Below are positions 1 through 10,641 of a stretch of DNA of 64,000 bases, in pieces (positions within the stretch are counted from its first letter, which is position 1; each line of letters begins with the position of its first letter). The stretch comes from Molossus alvarezi. Its lineage: Eukaryota > Chordata > Mammalia > Chiroptera > Molossidae. Where the stretch lies: assembly GCA_037176705.1 (NCBI GenBank), contig CM073889.1, forward strand, positions 55,111,596-55,175,595, in the 5' to 3' direction. A program made the position numbers and the translations under genes. The notes beneath the pieces were generated by a model. It ran no database searches. It had not been told where the DNA came from and saw nothing but the letters and a program-made list of their open reading frames with translations.

Positions 1-1408
1 TGCTCCAGCTATGCTAGGATGTCGATTTGGATTTCAGTGTTTGATACTGAATGAGTCACCAAAAGTCGTTGGAACTCACTGTATGATTCATCAGCAAATA
101 TTAGCAACGAAGATGCTGCCACAAGAGTTACAAGAAGTAAGGAAAAGTGTTGTAAGTTCTGTCAATTTTGTAAAGGCGAGCACTTTAAACAGTCGACTGT
201 TTTTGCAACTATGTGAGTTGGATGCGCCGAACAGTGCTCTGCTATGTCACACTGAAGTGAGATGGTTGTTGACAGGAAAAGTTTTAAAATGTGTTTTTGA
301 GCTTCGTGATGAACTCAAAATGTTTTTTAATTAGAAAGCAGGACTGCAGTCTGAAGCACTTTTTAGCAATAAAAGTGAACTGCAGAAAATAGCTTACTTG
401 GTTGACATCTTTGCCATCTTGAATGAGTTAAATTTATCACTGCAAGGACCAAATGCAACATGCCTCAATTTGTCTGAAAACATCCAGTCATTCCAAATGA
501 AACTTAAGCTTTGGCAAAAATAAGTTGGGTGAAAATAAAATTTACATGTTGCTTACCTTATCTGCTTCTTTGAGGAATATGACATTGAACTAGACAAAAG
601 GATTATGATGATAATTTCTGTGAAAGAACACTTGCACATGCTTGCAGATGATATTTCATCGTACTTTCCAAATCTACCTGACACCCCATTTGCACTTGCC
701 AGAAGCCCATTCACAGTCAAAGTTGAAGATGTTCCTGAGAAAGCACAAGAGGAGTTAATTGAACTTATTAACAGCGATGCAGTGAGAACTGATTTCTCTA
801 CAATGTCAGTTACAAAATTCTGGATCAAGTGTTTGCAGTCATATTCCGTTCTGTCTGAGACTGTGTTGCACCTTCTTTTTCCATTTTCAACAACATATTT
901 TTGTGAAACAGGGTTACCCAGCTTGTTGGTTATCAAGTTTAAATACAGAAGTAGACTTGAGGTATATGATCTTCGTTTTGCTCTTGCAAAGACTGCCCTG
1001 AGAATTTCTGATTTGGTGAAAAAGAAGCAATCTCAACCTTCGCACTGATGTTGGCTTTTTATGCATACTGTTGCAAAATGTAGCAATGTAGTTTACTGTT
1101 GTTATATTAAGACTTTTACCTGTGCTACACCATGCTTCAAGACAAATTTTCATTTACTTGTTATTAGAAATAAATATTTCACAATATATAATTACATATT
1201 GCTTTTGTGATTAATCACTATGCTTTAATTCTGTCCAGTTTGTAACAATGAAAATACATCCTGCATATCAGATATTTACATTATGATTCATAACAGTAGC
1301 AAAATTACAGTTATGAAGTAGCAATGAAAATATTTTATGGCTGGGGGTCACCATAACATGAGGAACTGTGTTAAAAGGCCATGACATTAGGAAGGTTGAA
1401 AATCACTG
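1..1408 (+). mobile_element. SPIN-like hAT DNA transposon, right part (left end outside window)
   Basis: The interval holds a decayed hAT transposase reading frame (11-1048), about 360 bp of AT-rich noncoding sequence and a right terminus. The noncoding part (about 1165-1408) matches, from memory, the terminal sequence of SPIN ('Space Invaders') elements: the AATCACTATGC stretch, GATATTTACATTATGATTCATAACAGTAGC, and a GGGGTCACCATAAC motif ending in GGTTGAAAATCACTG at 1408. That end is a mutated form of the SPIN terminal inverted repeat. hAT elements make 8-bp target duplications, so the right copy would be 1409-1416 (ctctggtg). SPIN elements are known from vespertilionid bats and several unrelated tetrapods, and are explained by horizontal transfer. 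The autonomous form is far rarer than the short nonautonomous copies. Confidence 0.75.
11..1048 (+). pseudogene. hAT (Buster/SPIN-type) transposase remnant
   Basis: The C-terminal part of a hAT-family transposase, also similar to host proteins domesticated from this clade (ZBED5, FAM200, SCAND3 group). One frame carries recognisable blocks. An early block has HCMIHQQILATK and HTEVRWLLTGKVL, the conserved region around the catalytic core. The last block (about 850-1048) has a LLFPFSTTYFCETGLPSL segment, which is the C-terminal hAT dimerisation motif. In-frame stops lie at 332-334, 521-523, 530-532 and 536-538, and a natural TGA ends the frame at 1046-1048. The block after 536 returns to the starting frame, so decay is mostly by substitutions, with a disturbed patch near 520-540. 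The N-terminal BED zinc finger would lie outside the window. It is non-functional as it stands. Confidence 0.75.
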
Positions 1409-2180
1409 CTCTGGTGGGTTTGGATGAGTATGAGAGGACCCATGTTAAACACTGCTGTCAAGTCTTACTTTCCTGGGTAGTTTTGCAAGCCCAGGAAAGG
1501 TTCATTTATCCTCTAGCTTTTTGCCTGGGTGCTATTAGTCTCAATTACTTGATGAGCCTTGGGTTGTAGCCCTCAACTGAATGAAAAAGTCCTTCAGGTG
1601 TTCAGGGTAAGAGGATTTCCAGAGGGTGGGGCCAATGCTTGTTGGCTATTAATGAGCATCAATTTCCATTTCTCTGGTTTGACCAGGAGGTGTTAAATTC
1701 CTGAGGGAGGGGCTGTTGCTTCTCTCTGGGGCTCTGGGAAGGGCTCTTTGAGTAAGATGGCTATTGTCCTGTAAAGGAATGATTCAGCAAAAAACTCCCA
1801 TTGCCTTCTCATCTCTCCAAGCTCCTGTGTCTCTACACAGTTCCAGTCCAGTCTGGGCCTCCCTGTGCCAGATTCCAAAGTGGGTGACTGTAGCTAATTT
1901 AGTGCTGTGTCCTGACCCTCTGCGCTGTGTAGCCAGGTTGGGGTTTTAACCCCGAGGGAGCTGCTCACAGCTCAAACAGCTGCTGTCAGTGGGCTCCCAC
2001 CCTGCCATCTTGTGCCTCCACAGTTGCTACCAGGCTCGATTCAGTGTCCTTTTTCTTGTCCCTGGTTATATGGGTCCTCTCCACTGCTTTTCTGTTGCTT
2101 TACCCGACTATTTTAGTTGTAATTCCAGTTTGGTCCTGGGAGATGGTCTGTGTAGCTTCCATTCACTTCGCTGCCATTTT
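1409..2180 (-). mobile_element. L1 5'UTR fragment, antisense
   Basis: The stretch 2118-2180 (vtTCCAGTTTGGTCCTGGGAG to CACTTCGCTGCCATTTT) closely matches the extreme 5' end of the full-length L1 at 46560-46618 in the same orientation, including the GCCGCCAT YY1-like site near the terminus. The remaining 1409-2117 is GC-rich and probably belongs to the same 5'UTR. No ORF1 follows on its 3' side because the SPIN-like transposon abuts it at 1408. The rest of this L1 is therefore expected left of the window. Confidence 0.5.
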
Positions 2181-2231
2181 GGAATTGAATCCCAGACTGA
2201 CACTCTTAATTGCTGAGCCAAACCGGCTGGG
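2181..2231 (-). repeat. Ves SINE head fragment
   Basis: A 50-bp remnant of a tRNA-derived Ves head (ggaattgaatcccag to gctgagccaaaccggctggg) in antisense orientation. The body and tail are missing. It directly abuts the L1 5' end. Confidence 0.6.
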
Positions 2232-2397
2232 GGTTTAATCTTTTATTAAGTAAATAAGCATCTCTTATTAAGACAGTGATATGCACAAGTATAATATTCT
2301 CATTGTGATAAGATTCTAGTCAAAGAAATGAAATTTGTTATTTTTATTAGCTTGCACAGCTTTATTGAGGATAATTGTGATTACTTTTAGGGTTTTT

Positions 2398-2651
2398 TTT
2401 TTTTTTTTTTATCCTCACCCGAGGATATTTCTCCATTTTTTGTACAGATAGAGTGGGAGGGAGAGAGAGGAAGGGAGAGAGAGAGAGAGAAACATCGATG
2501 TGAAGGAACACATCGAGTGGCTGCCACCCGCATGACCAACCAGGGCCGGGGACAAACTGCAACCGAATTACGTGCCCTTAGTGGGAACCGAACCCGGGTC
2601 TCTCCGGACCGCAGGCCGACGCTCTAACCGCTGAGCCAAACTGGCCAGGGC
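2398..2651 (-). mobile_element. Ves SINE, young, antisense
   Basis: A complete tRNA-headed bat SINE: T-tract and tail 'atcctcacccgaggatatt' at the left, GA-rich (CT-rich on its own strand) body, and tRNA-like head ending aaactggccagggc. It is flanked by a perfect 16-bp duplication, tacttttagggttttt, at 2382-2397 and 2652-2667. It is nearly identical to the copies at 25936 and 50168, so it belongs to a young subfamily. Confidence 0.9.
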
Positions 2652-2667
2652 TACTTTTAGGGTTTTT

Positions 2668-3420
2668 AAATATTAAAAATAGCTTTCTCATTATGGCTTT
2701 GTATACCCTATTGGGAATCAGTACTTTAGTGCTTAAGGATTGTCTTGATGTAGGTTTTCTTTTGGTGGAGGTTGGATTGGCAAAGAGATCTCCTTATAGT
2801 CTGTTAAATAGTCTCATGATTTAAGATGCCTACTCCCTCAGAAAGACTCTGCAGCCTGCTGAAGTTAACATCCTTTTCCTGGTTGCACATCTGTTGCAGT
2901 GAAGGATAAGATAAGGGTGTGTGCCAAGCAGTGGCCATTTGCTCCTTCTCTTCAAGGACTTTTGCCACTGTTAACTTATTTTGTGCAAATAAAAAGAATT
3001 TTGGTCATGCATGAGACTTCTATGACAATAAGTATTAGTATTTATTGCCTATGCATTTGTGTATTTGGATGTAAGTAAAGAAGGAAACACCTAGAAAGAA
3101 GCTATTCAGGCCTTTATATTTGGAAGTGTGAAGTGTATTTGGAAGTGTAATTTTCATTTGTTAGGTGTGTATTTGATCATTCAGGAAAATGTTATATATT
3201 TATTGAGCTTATTATAAAGCTTATTTAGTGCGGAAATAAGTCTTTGACAATGTTCTTGTGTTTCAGATGAAAAAAAGTTATTACTGAAACCAGAATTCAA
3301 TCATTAAAAAGTTCTGGTAGTTTGAATACTCTAATGTGGACATTCTGAGGCTGTTGGTTAATTGTTGACTCAAAATTTAGAGGTCAAAATCAAAGAATAA
3401 CCGTTTTTGTCCTTTTATAG
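2668..3420. other. Intron 1, apparently unique sequence
   Basis: AT-rich intronic DNA with no repeat I recognise. It ends in the polypyrimidine tract and AG (3419-3420) in front of exon 2. Confidence 0.5.
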
Positions 3421-3485
3421 GTGAAGGGAGAAGATGAGGAAGAGAACAACTTGGAAGTACGAGAAACCAAAATTAAGGGTAAAAG
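3421..3485 (+). CDS. RPN1: RPN1 exon 2 (first exon in window)
   Basis: A 65-nt exon encoding VKGEDEEENNLEVRETKIKGK plus two bases of a split serine codon (residues 88-109 in human numbering). Acceptor ttttatag ends at 3420; donor gtaagt starts at 3486. The start phase is 0 and the end phase is 2. RPN1 is a type I membrane subunit of the oligosaccharyltransferase complex, which moves a preassembled glycan onto Asn-X-Ser/Thr sites of proteins entering the ER. This segment lies in the lumenal ribophorin I domain. Exon 1, with the start codon and signal peptide, is not in the window. The length argument (87 codons missing, 520 present) supports this being exon 2. Confidence 0.96.
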
Positions 3486-4084
3486 GTAAGTTAATGAATA
3501 GTTAGAATATCTGTATCTGTATTTGCCTCTTCTTGTTATAGATCATCCTATCAGGGTTAAAATCATAGGCTAGGAGAACTGCTTAGGAAGTGCCTAGTAT
3601 ATTAGAAGCTATTTCAGTTAATATAGTGTGTGGTAGCAAGCAACATGCTGTAATATATTTTGGACCCATTTATGATGTCTTTTCTGGTAACTGTTGGTGA
3701 AATTGAATTTCCCTAACAGTGGCAGTTTATTTTACAATAGGAAAGTGGTTACTTTCTATCCTAGGTCTCTCTAATCTATATGGCACTAGGGATCCTAAAG
3801 CAATAGATGGGAAACCAGTGAGAACTCCAAGCTGTTTTGCCTCAGCAGGTATCCTCTTTTCAGTGGCTGGCTACTCTTCTGTTTTCAAGGGGCCAAGGGG
3901 CTGACAGCACCCCCGCGCCCACCCTCCACATTTAAGACTTCAGAACATGGAAAGTGATACTTTGCAGGAAGTAGACTGAGCTCTATAAATGTTGGGGTTG
4001 GTTTTGTTCTCTGCTTTAACCTTAGCACAGTCTGGGGCCTGGCACTTATTAATTATTTATATTAAAACAATTTAGTAAGAATAT
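3486..4084. other. Start of intron 2, no gene or clear repeat
   Basis: Intronic sequence after the exon 2 donor. I see no coding potential supported by similarity and no repeat I can name. Confidence 0.5.
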
Positions 4085-4130
4085 TTTTCTTTTCTTTTTT
4101 TCCAATCCTCACCTGAGGATATTTTTACTT
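4085..4130 (-). repeat. Ves SINE 3'-tail fragment
   Basis: A T-rich stretch followed by caatcctcacctgaggatattttt, the 3' tail of an antisense Ves SINE. The body and head are absent. Confidence 0.6.
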
Positions 4131-4315
4131 GCCCTCTCTGGAGCATACCTGCACCTTTCCCTTCCCACTCTGCTTCCCCCCAAGCACATTACCTCTGCCT
4201 TTCCCTCTCTTTGGCTCCAAAGGCCCTTCTTTTGCTTCTGTAACTTGTTTTCTGAGCTTTTGCAGCCTAGCTAGCTCACTTCTACTACCTCTGTAACTTT
4301 TAAAATAAACTTTGT

Positions 4316-4427
4316 TGCCTTGGCTGGTTTGGCTCAGCGGTTAGAGCGTCGGGCCTGCAGACAAGAGAGTCTCAGGTTTGGTTCCTACCAGGGGCATGTA
4401 CCAAAAAAACAAAAACAAAAAACAAAC
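4316..4427 (+). mobile_element. Head-only tRNA SINE (short Ves derivative), copy 1
   Basis: About 86 bp of tRNA-like Ves head (from gccttggctggtttggctc to ccaggggcatgtacc), followed directly by an A-rich tail (aaaaaaacaaaaac...). The CT-rich body and the GTGAGGAT tail of ordinary Ves are absent. It is flanked by a near-perfect 14-bp duplication: aaaataaactttgt at 4302-4315 and aaaataaacattgt at 4428-4441. This shows that the short form was inserted as such, not trimmed later. Two more copies with the same end are at 10549-10641 and 40347-40448. Confidence 0.8.
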
Positions 4428-4464
4428 AAAATAAACATTGTCTTATAATTTGGAAAAAAACACG

Positions 4465-4690
4465 GGTTCTTTTTAATCCTCACCCAAGGATATTTATTTT
4501 TAATTTTTGTTAAGTTATTAGAGAGGAAGAGAGAGGGAAACATCAATATGAGAGAGCAATATCGATTGGGGGGGTATGTGCTTCACTGGGGAATCCCCAA
4601 ACCTAGGTATGTGCCCTGACCAAGAAGCGAACCTGTGACCCTTTGGAGCCCCAGAGGATGCTCCAACCAACTGAGCCACACTGGCCAGGG
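4465..4690 (-). mobile_element. Ves SINE, antisense, older
   Basis: The tail atcctcacccaaggatattt at the left, GA-rich body and tRNA-like head ending cactggccagggc at 4690. It is diverged from the young copies. It is the first of a cluster of antisense SINE pieces ending at 4928. Confidence 0.75.
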
Positions 4691-4928
4691 CAAGTATATG
4701 TTTTATTTCATTGATTTTGGAGAGAGAGAGAGAGAGAAAGAGAGAAAGAGATCTATTGGCTGCCTCCTGCACGCCCCCTACTGGGGATTGAGCCCACAAC
4801 CCAGGCATGTGCCCTGACCAGGAATTGAACTGGGACCTCTCAGTCCAAGGGACAACGCTCAGTCCACTGAGCCACCCACAACCTTTTATGGGTTGACGCT
4901 CCAACCAACTGGGCCACCTGGCCAGAGC
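4691..4928 (-). mobile_element. Ves SINE insertion with flanking head remnant, antisense
   Basis: A second antisense SINE (about 4700-4872), with a 'ttttatttcattgatttt' tail and a head ending ctgagccaccca. It is followed by a separate head end (4889-4928, gacgctccaaccaactggg to tggccagagc) from a third, mostly lost SINE. The order suggests insertion into, or next to, an older SINE head. Confidence 0.6.
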
Positions 4929-5554
4929 AAAGAAAAGAAAAAAATTGGTTCTTGACCAGCAAATAATTATGCCTTACAACTGTCAGTTCTATGTGATTTA
5001 GCAAATGTTAAAATGGGCCTCCCTGCTTGGCAGAGTTTTAAAAACTTTTTCTTATCTATTTTGAATTTTTAAAAATGTGAATCTGATCTAACAATAACTG
5101 TTCTTAATGCATATGTCCATATATACTTGATTTTACATATGGGTATAAATGGTATCATATTTAAAGTTGTTATTCTATATAAAGCTTAACAGAAACATTA
5201 AACGAGTTCCATAACTCTAGAATGACAATTTATGTACTTATTTTTTCCACATATAACATTTACTGTTTTCTGTGTGATTTTCATAGTTACCTTTTATTGC
5301 ATGTAATCCTTGAGTTGCTTTGATTTCATGTGCAAAAACATCATCTGAGGAGCCAAATCATAATACCTGGTAATTACCTTGATTTTTGTAGTCTCAGATT
5401 GCATGAAATGGGCATCTTCACCAGCCCTGTGGATGTCAGATCTGATATCCTTAAATAAGTTGCTATTAAACCCTCTTGTTAATATTTCAGAGACTACTCT
5501 CCCTCTTTGGTTATTTGAGGACCCTGTCTGTGTTTACTGGCTGTGACTGAGGGA
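4929..5554. other. Intron 2, AT-rich, nothing recognised
   Basis: No similarity-supported gene and no repeat I can name. Confidence 0.4.
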
Positions 5555-5795
5555 GAGGAAGTATGGCATAGTTATTATGAGTGTGGTCTTATGCAGTCTT
5601 ACTCCAAAGATTCAAATCATATCTCTGTTACTACTTACTGGCTATGTGTCCTTGGGAAACGGAAGAATACTTTCCTCTTCAGTAAAGTAATAATGTCTAC
5701 CTCATATGATCATGGTTAAGATTCACTAAATTAATATATAAAATGTACTTGGAACAGAACCTGGTACATAGTAAGTGTTCAGTAAATTTTGACTT
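5555..5795 (+). repeat. MIR SINE
   Basis: The order of conserved MIR blocks is visible: tactggctatgtgtccttggg, a 'cctcttcagtaaagtaataatgtctacctcat' section and the end 'acctggtacatagtaagtgttcagtaaa'. This is an ancient mammalian-wide SINE in sense orientation. Confidence 0.8.
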
Positions 5796-5879
5796 AGTCA
5801 CTGAGAGAACTAACCAATGAGAAGAGCTTTCTAGAAAGAGACACTAAAGATACAGAGGTTTGACATTTAATGGTGTGTT

Positions 5880-6900
5880 TAGTTTACTGGGCCTTCAGAG
5901 TGGCTGGAGCTGAGAGGAAGGTATAAAAAGGGCTGAGATCAGTTTAAGGAGTGCTTTGTATACTATTTTTAGGGATGTGGACTTTACTTTTTAGTCAGTT
6001 TGGAATATTTAAAAACTTTTTTTAACAGCATACAATTTTATTTATTCCTAATTCTGAATGCATGTGTTACACAGCTTTGTCTTTATTACGCCTTCCTGCC
6101 ATAGAAACTGACATTTATTGGGTTTTCAGTGAATCTGTTTCAGTAAATGAGTAATTGCTTAATTTTACCTAACAAAACCAGGTCCTTCACAGAATGTTCT
6201 TCCATTAGGTCCAGCAGAAGAAGAGCTATAGAAAAAAAACGTCTATCTGCTTCTCAGACATCAGTATACTACTCAGCTCTGTGTCGTCTGTTTAGCCTTT
6301 TATCAATTAGAAACCTTCATTAGCTGGTACTTCCTCATTTCAATAAGATTTGATGTTCATAACCTCGGAGCACTGAATGGTACTGAAGTATCTTCTGAAT
6401 CATCAAAGCAAGATTCAATTATGTTGGGAATATGTAACATGAAAATTAAAATGGGAGTGAAAGTATCAGATTGTGTAATGGGCTGGAGAGAGATAGAGAT
6501 TAGGAGGTTCATTGGGAGATGCAATAATCTAGGCAAGAGATGATGATTTGAATTGAGAAGGCAATAGAAAACCTGGAAGGGATGGATTTGAGAGACATTC
6601 TAAGGCAGGATAAACCCAATATTCTGTAATGTGGGGATAGGGTAGTGTGAGGCATCAGAAAATGCCCGAGGTTTCTAGTTTAGAGTTGGTTAGATGGTAG
6701 CAGTATTAATAGAGATAGAGAATTGGGATCATGAATGATATTAGATATTGGATATATTGAATTGCCTGTGGGGAAGTCAGTGGAGTTGTCTAGTGAACAT
6801 TTGAAAATTTGAGTTTAGAGCTCAGAACTGAGAATGGGATTGAGAAACAGATTTGGAACTTGAAACCAAGAATTGGTTAAGACTGTCCCTGGAGAAGATA
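5880..6900 (+). repeat. Ancient interspersed repeat (unnamed), two blocks
   Basis: Blocks at about 5880-6000 (gctttgtatactattttta, 'gggatgtggactttac') and 6480-6900 ('gcaataatctaggcaagagatgatg', 'cagtggagttgtctagtgaacatttg') share a family with 61060-62420 downstream of the gene. I recognise the family pattern as mammalian-wide but cannot assign a library name from memory. Confidence 0.45.
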
Positions 6901-7140
6901 TAGGGCTTATTATATTTTGAGTAGGTACTTCAGAGTAGTGTTGTAAAGTATAAAGTTGTGACTGATGAAGATCTTTAAGAACTCTAATACCATGGAAGCA
7001 TGTTAAAATGCCTTCAGTTTTTCACAAATGGTTTCAGGGTCTATGAAGAATTGATCTCCTGGCATAATAAACTCAGATTCATTTTTTGAGTTAATATTCT
7101 ATATGAATTTAAGTAGTTTCCAGGCCATCTCTTTTTCTTC

Positions 7141-7396
7141 ATTTTATTTTATTTTTTAGATCTTCACCTGAGAATATTTTTCCACTTATTATCAGATAGA
7201 GTGGGAGGAAGGGAGAGAGAGAGACAGAGAGAAACATCGACATGACAGAGCAACATCGACTGGTTGCCTCCCTGCACGACCCGGCCAGGGCTGGGGACAA
7301 ACCACAACCAAGGTAGGTGCCCTTGACCGGAATTGAACCCGCGACTCACCAGCCCGCAGGCTGACGCTGTAACTGCTGAACCAAACCGGCCAGGGC
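7141..7396 (-). mobile_element. Ves SINE, antisense
   Basis: A T-rich tail with atcttcacctgagaatatt, GA-rich body and a head ending aaaccggccagggc. The flanking duplication ctctttttctt is at 7129-7139 and again from 7396. Confidence 0.85.
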
Positions 7397-7409
7397 TCTT
7401 TTTCTTTAA

Positions 7410-7860
7410 AATGCTAGTAATTTTATTTCTTTCTGGTTATGAGAGTGATACAAGCTAATTATAAAACAAATTAGAAAATAACAACAAAATGAAGCTTATC
7501 CTCCTATCTTGAGACAGCATTAAACATTGTGTGGAACATTCATTGAAATACTTTCTTCACATACATTTGTATATGTATATATTTTTAAAAAGAATCATAT
7601 TGTGTCTTTTGTAAACTGATTTGTTACTTACATTGTACATGGGAATGTTTAATATAGATAGATCTAAGTATCTTTTTTAGTGGCTGCCAATATTCCATTG
7701 TGTGGCTCTCTATTGGAATTTTTAAAACTGTTATTCTATTGTTGGACATTTAGGTTGTTTTACACTCTTTTACTATTATAAACAATCTTGAGATGAACAT
7801 CCAGATGTTTATCTTAAAAGATTAATTAATAGGTTAAAGGTGATCTCTTAAAGGTAACTG
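7410..7860 (-). repeat. Ancient L1M 3'-end fragment
   Basis: Contains the pattern of old mammalian L1 3' ends: 'agtggctgccaatattccattgtgtgg', 'ctattgttggacatttaggttg' and 'actattataaacaatcttgagatgaacatcc'. The subfamily is not resolved. Confidence 0.55.
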
Positions 7861-7905
7861 CTTTCATCTTGGGTACAAAATTATGCTGTGACTTTGAGTT
7901 CCTAG

Positions 7906-8277
<372 letters not shown>

Positions 8278-8577
8278 TAGCCCATCCCTGTCTACTTCAG
8301 AGAAGTTCTTCCAGAATGACTACTAGTTGATACGGTTGGGTGGTGTGGGTGGGTGGAAATTCAATATCACCCCTCAGTTTTTTAACCTGCTGTGGAATGA
8401 CTCCATGGGGTCTCTGTTCCTTTGAAGAGTACAGCTAGAGGCTCTGAGTTTAGGAAGACTTTTTAAAGGAGGTAGTATTTGGAGAGTTGGAGTGGGAATT
8501 GGGGGAGAAGGAAACAAGGCATTCTGGGCAGTGACAATAAGAGGGCTAAAGGCCTGGGAATAAGAAAACACATGGGA

Positions 8578-8777
8578 GCCCTGGCTGGGTGGCTTAGTTG
8601 GTTGGAGTGTTGCCACATACACTAAAAGGTTGTGGGTTTGATTCCTGGTCAGGATACATCCCAAGTTGTGGGTTCAATCCCTGGACAAGGAACATACAGG
8701 AGGCATCCAATCAGTGTTTCTCTCTCAGTCTCTTTTCCCTCCTCTCTCTAAACGCAGCCTCAGGTGAGGATTGAAAA
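8578..8777 (+). mobile_element. Ves SINE, sense
   Basis: The head gccctggctgggtggctta, body with tctctctcagtctc, and a tail ending caggtgaggattgaaa. A 16-bp duplication with one mismatch flanks it: aagaaaacacatggga at 8562-8577 and aagaaaacagatggga at 8778-8793. Confidence 0.85.
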
Positions 8778-8889
8778 AAGAAAACAGATGGGAAAAACAT
8801 GTGGTGTGCTGTCTAGTGTGGCTGAAGTAGCTGCTATGGGTAGTAAAGCTGGTTGCATTGCTGAGCCTAGGGGTTGGGCCTTAAACGTA

Positions 8890-9260
8890 TGAGCAATTAA
8901 GGCTTAAAAAAGATTTTGTTATGAAAAATTTCAAACATGTAAAAGTATAGAGACTAGTATAACAAACTCTCATGTACCCATCACTTAGATTCAGTGGTTA
9001 TCAAGATATTAGCACACTTGCTTCAGCTATGTCATTTTTCTTTGCTGTAATAATTTAAAGCAACTTTTCACCCTATTTTTTCTCTAAAAATATGGATATT
9101 GGGACATTTATGATTTCTTTGCATCTCTCTGTATCTAGGATATATGTCACTAAGGATGTACAGTCAAGACAGTTTGTTCTAATGTCTCTTGAATGAATTG
9201 TTTCTCTGTTTTCTCTTTTGAATGTCAGTTTAACATATAGTTAGGCTAGTCATTTTGGAT
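8890..9260 (+). repeat. Ancient L1M 3'UTR fragment
   Basis: Shows the 'aaatttcaaacatgtaaaagtatagag', 'tcatgtacccatcacttag' and 'agtggttatcaagatattagcacac' order typical of old L1M 3'UTRs. The same type occurs at 26340 and 55690. Confidence 0.55.
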
Positions 9261-9360
9261 TGTTTTTAACTTTAAGAATTATTTTATTGGCTTAATTTTT
9301 AAAATATAAAGAGCATTCCATAGTTAAAATTATGTAACAAGTTATATTCAGATAATTCTT

Positions 9361-9620
9361 TTTTTTAAATCCTCACCCAAGGATATTTTTCCATTTATCA
9401 TCAGACAGTGGAAGGGAGGTAAGGAGGGAGAGAAAGAGAGAGAGAGAGCGAAAAAGAAATATTGATGTGAGAGGGACACATCAACTGGTTGCTTCCCACA
9501 TGATCCGACCAGGGCTGGGGACGAACAGCAACTGAGGTACATGCCCTTGATTGGAATCGAACCCGTGACTCATTGGTCTATGAGTCAATGCTCTAACCAC
9601 TGAGCCAAAGCCGCCAGGGC
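9361..9620 (-). mobile_element. Ves SINE, antisense
   Basis: The tail aaatcctcacccaaggatattt, GA-rich body and a head ending aaagccgccagggc. The flanking duplication is tattcagataattctt at 9345-9360 and tattcaaagaattctt at 9621-9636. Confidence 0.88.
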
Positions 9621-9636
9621 TATTCAAAGAATTCTT

Positions 9637-10164
9637 AATTCCACAACTCCCTTCCATCTGTTCTTTTTGGTCATTTATATTAGTTTAGTTTATCTTTCTA
9701 ATGATTCTATAAGTACATTTAGATTTGTAGGAGATTTATTCATATTCCCCCATTTCTCAAAAATAGCACACTGTGTATACTATAGCACCATGAATTTAGG
9801 GGGTAGCAAGAGAGGTCCTCTCTGTCTCCTGGGGTAGTTGCCATTTGGTGCAGAGAGCCCTCCATTGCCTTTGTGGAGCAAATGGGCCACTCTCTGAGTT
9901 GTGTTTCCTCTAATTACATATTTATTTCTTTTTCTCACTTAAAACTGAGTTCATATTGTGATATAGATTTGGTTATCTCCTACATAGACTTTTATAGTTT
10001 GAATGTTTTGGATTTTACATTTTTCTTCTCCATTTTAAATTAAGGAAATGCTTGTGACAGACTATTTGGCAAATACAAAGAAAAATTTGACCTCAGTTCA
10101 CATCCACTTTTGACATTTTAGTATGAGTCACAGAGTATGGCCTGCAGAGTTTCTTTTGTTTCTG
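9637..10164. other. Intron 3, nothing recognised
   Basis: No gene or repeat I can support in this stretch. Confidence 0.4.
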
Positions 10165-10440
10165 CCCTGTAAGAAGCAATTTATTTATTTTTATTGAATT
10201 TATTGGGGTGACATTGTTTAATAAAATTATATTGCTCTCAGGTATACAATTCTACAGTACATCATCTGTATATTGTATTGAGTGTTCACCACCTCAAGTC
10301 AAGTTTTCCATCACCATTTATTCCCCCTAGATACTCTTCTACCTTCCCCCACACTCTTCCTTCTGTTAATCACCTTACTGTTGTCTATGTCTGGGGTTTT
10401 GTTGTTGTTTTGCTTAATCCCTTGAATAATGTCTTTTTAA
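10165..10440 (-). mobile_element. 5'-truncated L1 3' end, older subfamily
   Basis: The sequence 'attgaatttattggggtgacattg', 'caattctacagtacatcatctgtatattg', 'caccatttattccccctag' and 'ctgttgtctatgtctggg' is the 3' end of a laurasiatherian L1 subfamily on the minus strand. Only about 270 bp is present, as expected for 5' truncation. Confidence 0.7.
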
Positions 10441-10548
10441 CCATAGGGGCTTTTTAATGTAGGTAGGGATCCTATTATGCATAAAGTAATACTTTTGCCA
10501 CTTAGAATTCTCTAAACATTTTCTGTTATTGCTGTAAACTATTTTTGT

Positions 10549-10641
10549 TTGTTTTTTTGGTACTTGCCCCTAGGGGGAACCAAACCTGGGACTCTGATCC
10601 GCAGGCTGATGCTCCAACTGCTGAGCCAAACCAGCCAGGGC
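10549..10641 (-). mobile_element. Head-only tRNA SINE, copy 2
   Basis: Antisense to copy 1: a T-rich tail (tttgtttgtttttttgg), then tacttgcccctagg and the tRNA-like head ending aaaccagccagggc at 10641. On its own strand it ends in GGGGCAAGTACC followed directly by A's, the same breakpoint as copies 1 and 3. An imperfect duplication, aaactattttt / caactatcttt, flanks it. Confidence 0.72.

Noticed and set aside
605..1048. Long open frame that could be read as a host ZBED-like gene
   Set aside because: Its frame is continuous with an upstream transposase segment interrupted by stops, and it is followed by a transposon terminus. It is a transposon remnant.
4316..4402. Genuine tRNA gene
   Set aside because: The head resembles a tRNA only loosely, continues into an A-rich tail and has target duplications. 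It is a SINE.
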